Assembly: GCF_051014685.1 (NCBI RefSeq)
Contig: NC_135059.1
Location: forward strand, 9,672,001 to 9,736,000
From: Ptiloglossa arizonensis
Lineage: Eukaryota; Arthropoda; Insecta; Hymenoptera; Colletidae
Reading direction: 5' to 3'
DNA: 64,000 bases
A program made the position numbers and the translations under genes. Position 1 is the stretch's first letter. Each line of letters begins with the position of its first letter. The notes under the pieces are model-generated. The model was not told where the DNA came from. It saw only the letters and a list, made by a program, of their open reading frames with translations, and did not search any database. Positions 58,827 through 64,000 of this stretch are shown here, piece by piece.

Positions 58827-61429
58827 TTTTCAACAATTTTTTCCACTTTTCATCCATCCTTCATTTCCCTAATGATTGCACACCTAAGCTGTGCCCACTT
58901 CGTTCTACATCGACTCACAAAAAGTGCCGAGCAAATTGTAAGCAAATATCGGTGTTAGCGAAGCGACAGATTACCTTCCCCGGTTAACGCACTTCGCTGG
59001 TAGTTATCTTCTTACATACCGTGTTCCCAGTTTTCGTTGAAAACTGCAATAAGAATACGAGACTAATTACCCCGGTCACGAGTATACTACGCTCCGCCAG
59101 CGTAACTGTTAGCACAGTTAGCGAACGACTGAAGTTCCCGTTAAACACTCACCGAAGCAACGTTAAACAGATGGAACTCGCGAGCGTGTCGCGAAAGTAA
59201 CGTCCCCGCTTATTTGCCCAATTGGCGTGATCCAGCGTTGAAAAGGTAGAAGAAAAAAAAGCAACTCACGAACGGAACGGTCCATCGAGACACCCTCTGA
59301 GTATACTCCGTTTGGATCTCTAACCCGTACCTAACCGACCGTTCGTTCTTTGTCGACCGCGTATTAAAATACTCGAGCGTTTACGGGACACTCCCCCGGC
59401 AAAAGTGAGCGCAATTTGTCGCAACAAATTGTAATCTTTCGCGGAAGAAATGAAAATTCCCGACAGTCGTCGGGAAATTGAGCACGAGTTTTGACGTCAA
59501 CGCGGCTAAAAGCGGGTCAAGCCCTTTGGCTGCGTAATTATTCCACGAGCGGTGGGGTGAAGTGGCGTCATAAATAATGCTGATGCAACATTTAACATTC
59601 CGATTTTAAAAGGATAATTCCGAGCGAACTCGTAAAGAACCGGAGTGTTCGCCTCGGGTGGGGGAAACGAAACTTGTTTCCGCGCGAGTGTAATATGTAT
59701 TTACAACGAAAGTTAGCGAGCGAGTGGACCACCGCCCCGACGACTCGCTCGAGGGGCTAAAACACCGACCCTGGAAGAATTTCATCCGACCGCAAGCTGG
59801 AAGTAATCCAATTGAGATTGCGCCCGTGATAATTGAAACGCCACTATTCCACTCCAATAAATCAATTAGAAAACCGCTAATGCGACCGGTGATACGAGTA
59901 TCATAATTGTGTTACGCTCGCGGGGGAACCACGGGATTCTTGAAATTTCTAAGGGAGGATAAAATTTGAAGAAAAAAAAAAAGAAGAAAAAATATTCCTT
60001 TTTCAACGTCCGACGCCGCTCGTGGTGAATTCGTTGTTTCTTGTAACGACGACAAACGTTGAAAATGTACTCCCCCGGTGCTACGAAAATGAAACCGTTC
60101 GGAGCAGAAAACATTTCGTATTGTAAGATTTTTCATTCCGCGATCCACCGTGCAATTATTTTCCGAGAATATATTTTTCGTTGGGAGATATGTGGCTCGT
60201 GTGCATTATCCGTGCAAATGGAATCAAGCACCGTGGCTTCTAACGAGGATAATTCATCCCTTTGTAAATGTTTCGAGAAATGTTAAACGTTGACCACGAT
60301 ATGAATAAAATGAAGCGTGGTAAGTGTAACAAGGGTAGTTTGCTTCTTCGTGGATGTCATGGAAAATGTTAAACGTTGAGCATAAATTTGGGTCATTTTT
60401 TATACGATGGGGTAAAAATGTAAGTTATTTTGATTTGAATTATGAAAGTGTATATATAAGCAAAAATAACTTTTTCACACAGAATGGAAAGTAAAGTATG
60501 AAAATTTTGTAAGAGACGGCAGATCTCGTGGATATTCGTGGATTGATAAATTTAATAATGTTTACAAATGAATAAACTGAAATAATACATATTTCATTGG
60601 TTTATCTTCGAATATGACAAACAATCAAAGTGAGACTTCAGATGAAAGATAACATTGAAAATGACACGATTTACGACTCGTTTAAATTCGTTGATCTATG
60701 TTTAAAATAAAAAAATATACCACGTGTATAAATAAAACAGAATTGTGGAAACTTGGAGAACATCTGTAGAGTAACCTAACTTAAAATACACACTACACAA
60801 CATCGTAAAATTCTTACTGGAAAGTGAGACCGTTGGTGCTATTAGAAAAATTGCCACGTACAATATTTCACTTGCCGTTGTTTTTACAGCAAAACTCTGC
60901 ATGACAAAATTTGTCGAAAGTTTGGAAACATTTTTGTTCGAAACAAACTTCCGTTGCAACCGCTGGTAATCGAGATAGAAACAAAATCGACTTTTGTCTA
61001 AATATTTACCAACGCGTCACGAGAAAATAACAGAGACGCGTAACTATGAAACTTGGAGCGTAACCCACGATCGTTTCAACGCGACGAAATCGTGGACAAA
61101 AACTTGTACACACGAGCAAAATTGGTTTGAAACGATTCAAAGAAAGTATAATCGCACGGTTGTAGAACTTCGATAATCAATGTATCGATAAAAAGACACC
61201 GTCGATAATCATGATGTACGATGTCTTTAGAATCCAACGGAGAAACCTTTCGAATGTCTTTCATAACGATATCGATTTCAAATATTTCACGGACTGATAA
61301 TTTTTCGAGGACTTCGATACTTTTTTACATAGAAAGTCGAGAGGATTTTTGTCCGTATAGTTTTCTATTCGAAAGTCTCTTTGAATCATCTTTTCGTTTT
61401 GACATCTCCTTTCTAATTGCGATTAAAGA
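58827..61429. other. Unique sequence, no gene assigned
   Basis: GC-richer from about 58.98 to 60.1 kb, AT-rich afterwards. Frames up to 89 codons, none recognisable. Confidence 0.35.
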
Positions 61430-61665
61430 CATACATGACTTGTTCCAATTTCGTGGACCACCCTGTATATTTAAAAAAGGATGTCCCTGACCCTTAGACG
61501 GTAAATAATATAGAAATCGAACTAGGAACAGAAACAATCTATCTAACACTATTCTTCTAATAATAATTAAACACATACGTGTTCCAGTTGCACGAACCAC
61601 ACCGTACATTTAAGAAAAAGTATTCCCGACCCTTATACGGTAAATGTAACTGATAAATAAAATGG
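61430..61665. repeat. Diverged tandem duplication of about 130 bp, transposon-end-like
   Basis: TGTTCCARTTKCRYGRACCA then CACYSTRYATWTTTAARAAA and CCCKGACCCTTAKACGGTAA occur twice, near 61440 and 61572. The CCACCCTGTATATTT word resembles ends of insect transposable elements. Confidence 0.65.
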
Positions 61666-62621
61666 AAATCGAACTACGAATGGACACGACCTGCTGTACA
61701 AGTTTTGTAGATTTCCCGAAGACTTAGTTCCTGTTCGAGAAAATCGCCGTATCGAAACTCGGCGTGTCCCGGCGAACTGACACAACAGCTGACCGCTCGA
61801 GATCGTCGACGCACGAACGAGAAGCACACGAAACCTTGCAACTCGGAGGGAAAGTACTCGAAACGTCGAAACGGAGGCGCGTCCTCGTCTGAAATTCTTC
61901 CCCAGGACGATGGAGACGAGAAAGGGGAAAAAATGAGAAAGCAACGCTACCACCGGTCGACGAATGCACAGGGGAATGAAAAAAGAGAAAAGAGTTGCCA
62001 TTGTGGGAGTGAACCGGGACGCGACGCGCCGGTTAGGAAGACACGAGGAGTAGTTGCGGTTGTTGCGCCTGTAGAGATATTGATCGGCCGAGTCACGCAA
62101 CAGGCTGCTTGTCAGGATACTCGTCAAGTTTCTCTCCCGGCCCAGGAACTCGCCTAAGGATTCTCGACGATATCTCGCGCGGCTGAAGGATCCGCGGAGT
62201 ATGCTCGAGTGTTGCATAACCGTCGACATCGTTCCCATTAATAATTCACGTGCCGAAGCCGATGAACATTTTCGGCAGGATGATCCCTTTGCGGTCGCGC
62301 CGCCGACTAATTCCGTCGGTTCGGCATCGGTCCCGGTGAATTACTCGAACTACGCCGACAATCGGACCCTTTGACGTGCACCGGTATCGTCAAACGGCCG
62401 GAGATTCGCGACAAAATGAGTCTTTGATCGAATTATTTCGACGCTGGCTTCGAATCCGAAAACGCGGGAACCACCGATGGCCCCGAGATACCTAACTCCG
62501 CGGGAACCTGACTGGGGAAAACTTCACGGTCTCGTCTCATTGGGACACCGTGCTCCCCACCACGATGCGTTTCGTAAATACAGCAACGCCCCCAAAGGTT
62601 CCGATGTTTCGTACAGGTACG
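61666..62621. other. GC-richer block with a 201-codon minus-strand frame, unassigned
   Basis: The minus-strand frame 61633-62238 is Arg/Ser-rich without a known domain. It could be untranslated or promoter sequence of a gene beyond the window. Confidence 0.3.
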
Positions 62622-62660
62622 CAGGAGGAGGAGGAGGAGGAGGAGGAAGAGGAGGAGGAG
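62622..62660. repeat. (GGA)n microsatellite
   Basis: About a dozen GGA triplets with one GAA interruption. Confidence 0.9.
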
Positions 62661-62922
62661 TGAAATTTTCATTTTGCGTACGAGTACACACCGGTGGCGA
62701 TGAGAATTTAAATAACAGATTATTATAATTTAAGGGGTGCGTTCGAACGCGAATGTATCGATTTGTTGTTTTTTTTTCTTTATTCTTTTTTCTAGGAGGA
62801 CTGTGTTCATGAATATACGAATAAAATGTATTTTTTATTTTTTTTTTTTACACGGAAAAATTGCAACGAACGAGTGAATCTTCCGTGCGAAAATTTTATA
62901 CAGGCGACAGAGCTCGATTTTG

Positions 62923-62941
62923 CCCCCCCCCCCCCCCCCCC
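62923..62941. repeat. C19 homopolymer
   Basis: Nineteen consecutive C residues. The opposite strand is a G run like that at 41599. Length may be an assembly artefact. Confidence 0.8.
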
Positions 62942-64000
62942 GGAGGATTCAAACGATTTCGGAAAAATTTAATTTACCCGGATTAATTGTTTTCCAAACG
63001 ACAATTTTTCCATAACTTTTCACGAGATCTTTCGATCGTACTTTCTTTGAAAATGTTTCAGGTTTTGATCATCGCGATTGTTTCAAACCTTTTTCATGTT
63101 CAGACATATTTTGTGCAATGTGGATCTTTTTTTCAACACAATTTTTTCTTAATCTTTTTAATTGAAAACGTGATTTAAAAATCAGCCTTAATAGTGTACG
63201 TAATTTTGAGTAAAAACAGTCTCGGCATGTATCCACAGAATTTGAGCCAATTCATAAATTGAGAGCTTCCGTTAATTACAAAACACCATTAATTGGAGGA
63301 ACTCATCGGGCGCACTGCAAACTCGTATGTTTCGTTCATTATTTGCACATAAAGCGCGTTAAAATCACTCATTAGCGAATGAGACGCAATTTTCCAAATA
63401 GTGGAATTCGTGCATCCATTGTTATGTAACGTTATTGAAAAAAAAAAATTAGTTAAAATAATTTGGAAATATATTAGAAAGCAAACCTACCGCGTCTGCA
63501 AAAGTAGCTGTAGCTTTCTCATTTTTAAAATTGTCTTACTTTCTATTGATCGACAAAACATTCTAGCAAGAACAATTGTAGCTTATTTATCGTTATAAAA
63601 AACTTTTTCTCCTTTTTTTCCCTCGATCTTACATTGAATAAATTAGAAACTAAAAATATCTCTTTCACTTTATCGCGAGTTTCTATACCAAAACAAACAA
63701 TTTATAACTTAACTGTCTCTATCGTTATAATTATTCATGCAATTTCGCAAATTCTTCTCAATATTAATTTCTTCGGAAAATTTAAAGACTTATTCAATAT
63801 TCGAACGAATTTCCATTCATTTATTCTCCGACCTTTCACCGTAAATTCACATTGATTCGTTCGTTTTCAATACGGCAATTATTTCCTCTTATCGGTGTCT
63901 CACTTGCTTTCTCCAATGGTAAATCGATTAACGCCATTTATCCCAAAACCGTAGTCAAAACGTTTACACGTTATTATCGTGCGTAAATAATACACTAGTA
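62942..64000. other. AT-rich unique sequence to the window end
   Basis: No feature recognised; frames of up to 73 codons are AT-driven. Confidence 0.4.

Noticed and set aside
61633..62238. 201-codon minus-strand frame
   Set aside because: Arg/Ser-rich without known similarity. It lies in a GC-richer block where long frames occur by chance on both strands, and its tail overlaps the duplicated 61.5-kb repeat.

Overview
The window looks like non-coding, repeat-rich nuclear DNA from an insect. It is AT-rich but keeps many CpGs (TCGA, TTCGAA), has decayed mariner transposase copies, TTAA-type inverted-repeat elements, arthropod-type core promoter elements and many minisatellites. A hymenopteran is my best guess, by inference only. 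I found no protein-coding gene I can support. Open frames over about 100 codons either lie in tandem repeats whose period is a multiple of three, or show no domain, splice context or similarity I recognise.

Layout. 1-4.16 kb: AT-rich sequence with an AT minisatellite and a ~690-bp TTAA-flanked inverted-repeat element (3018-3708). 4.16-18.67 kb: the main feature, a head-to-tail array of four copies (about 4.6, 4.4, 3.7 and a partial 1.7 kb) of a compound unit. Each unit has (i) a pol II core promoter with TATA, Inr and DPE at correct spacing; (ii) a GC-richer ~1.6-kb stretch made of related modules A, B and a short C, rich in stem-loops, some with compensatory base-pair changes between modules; (iii) a 157-bp repeat array carrying one perfect CRE palindrome (TGACGTCA) per monomer (5, 4, 3, 0 copies in units 1-4); and (iv) a 544-bp repeat array (3+, 3+, 2+, 0 copies) that runs into the next promoter. 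I read this as a tandemly amplified candidate structured non-coding RNA locus. Degenerate CRE-repeat copies in inverted orientation (18.87-19.11 kb) lie just past the last unit.

19-64 kb: unique sequence with many separate minisatellites (periods about 27, 55, 60, 80, 87, 111, 128, 137, 145, 213 and 225 bp), three mariner relics, mariner-type and piggyBac-type MITEs, a foldback element, two related miRNA-like hairpins (33.2 and 33.95 kb), a cluster of nuclear-receptor half sites (36.39 kb), and a strand-biased short motif CACCGTG(CA). The 29-62 kb part could be intronic or intergenic sequence next to a gene outside the window; nothing inside settles this.

How the parts may work together: in the array, CRE-bearing repeats sit between successive promoters, so each CRE array could act on the RNA unit on either side. 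That is inference from arrangement only.
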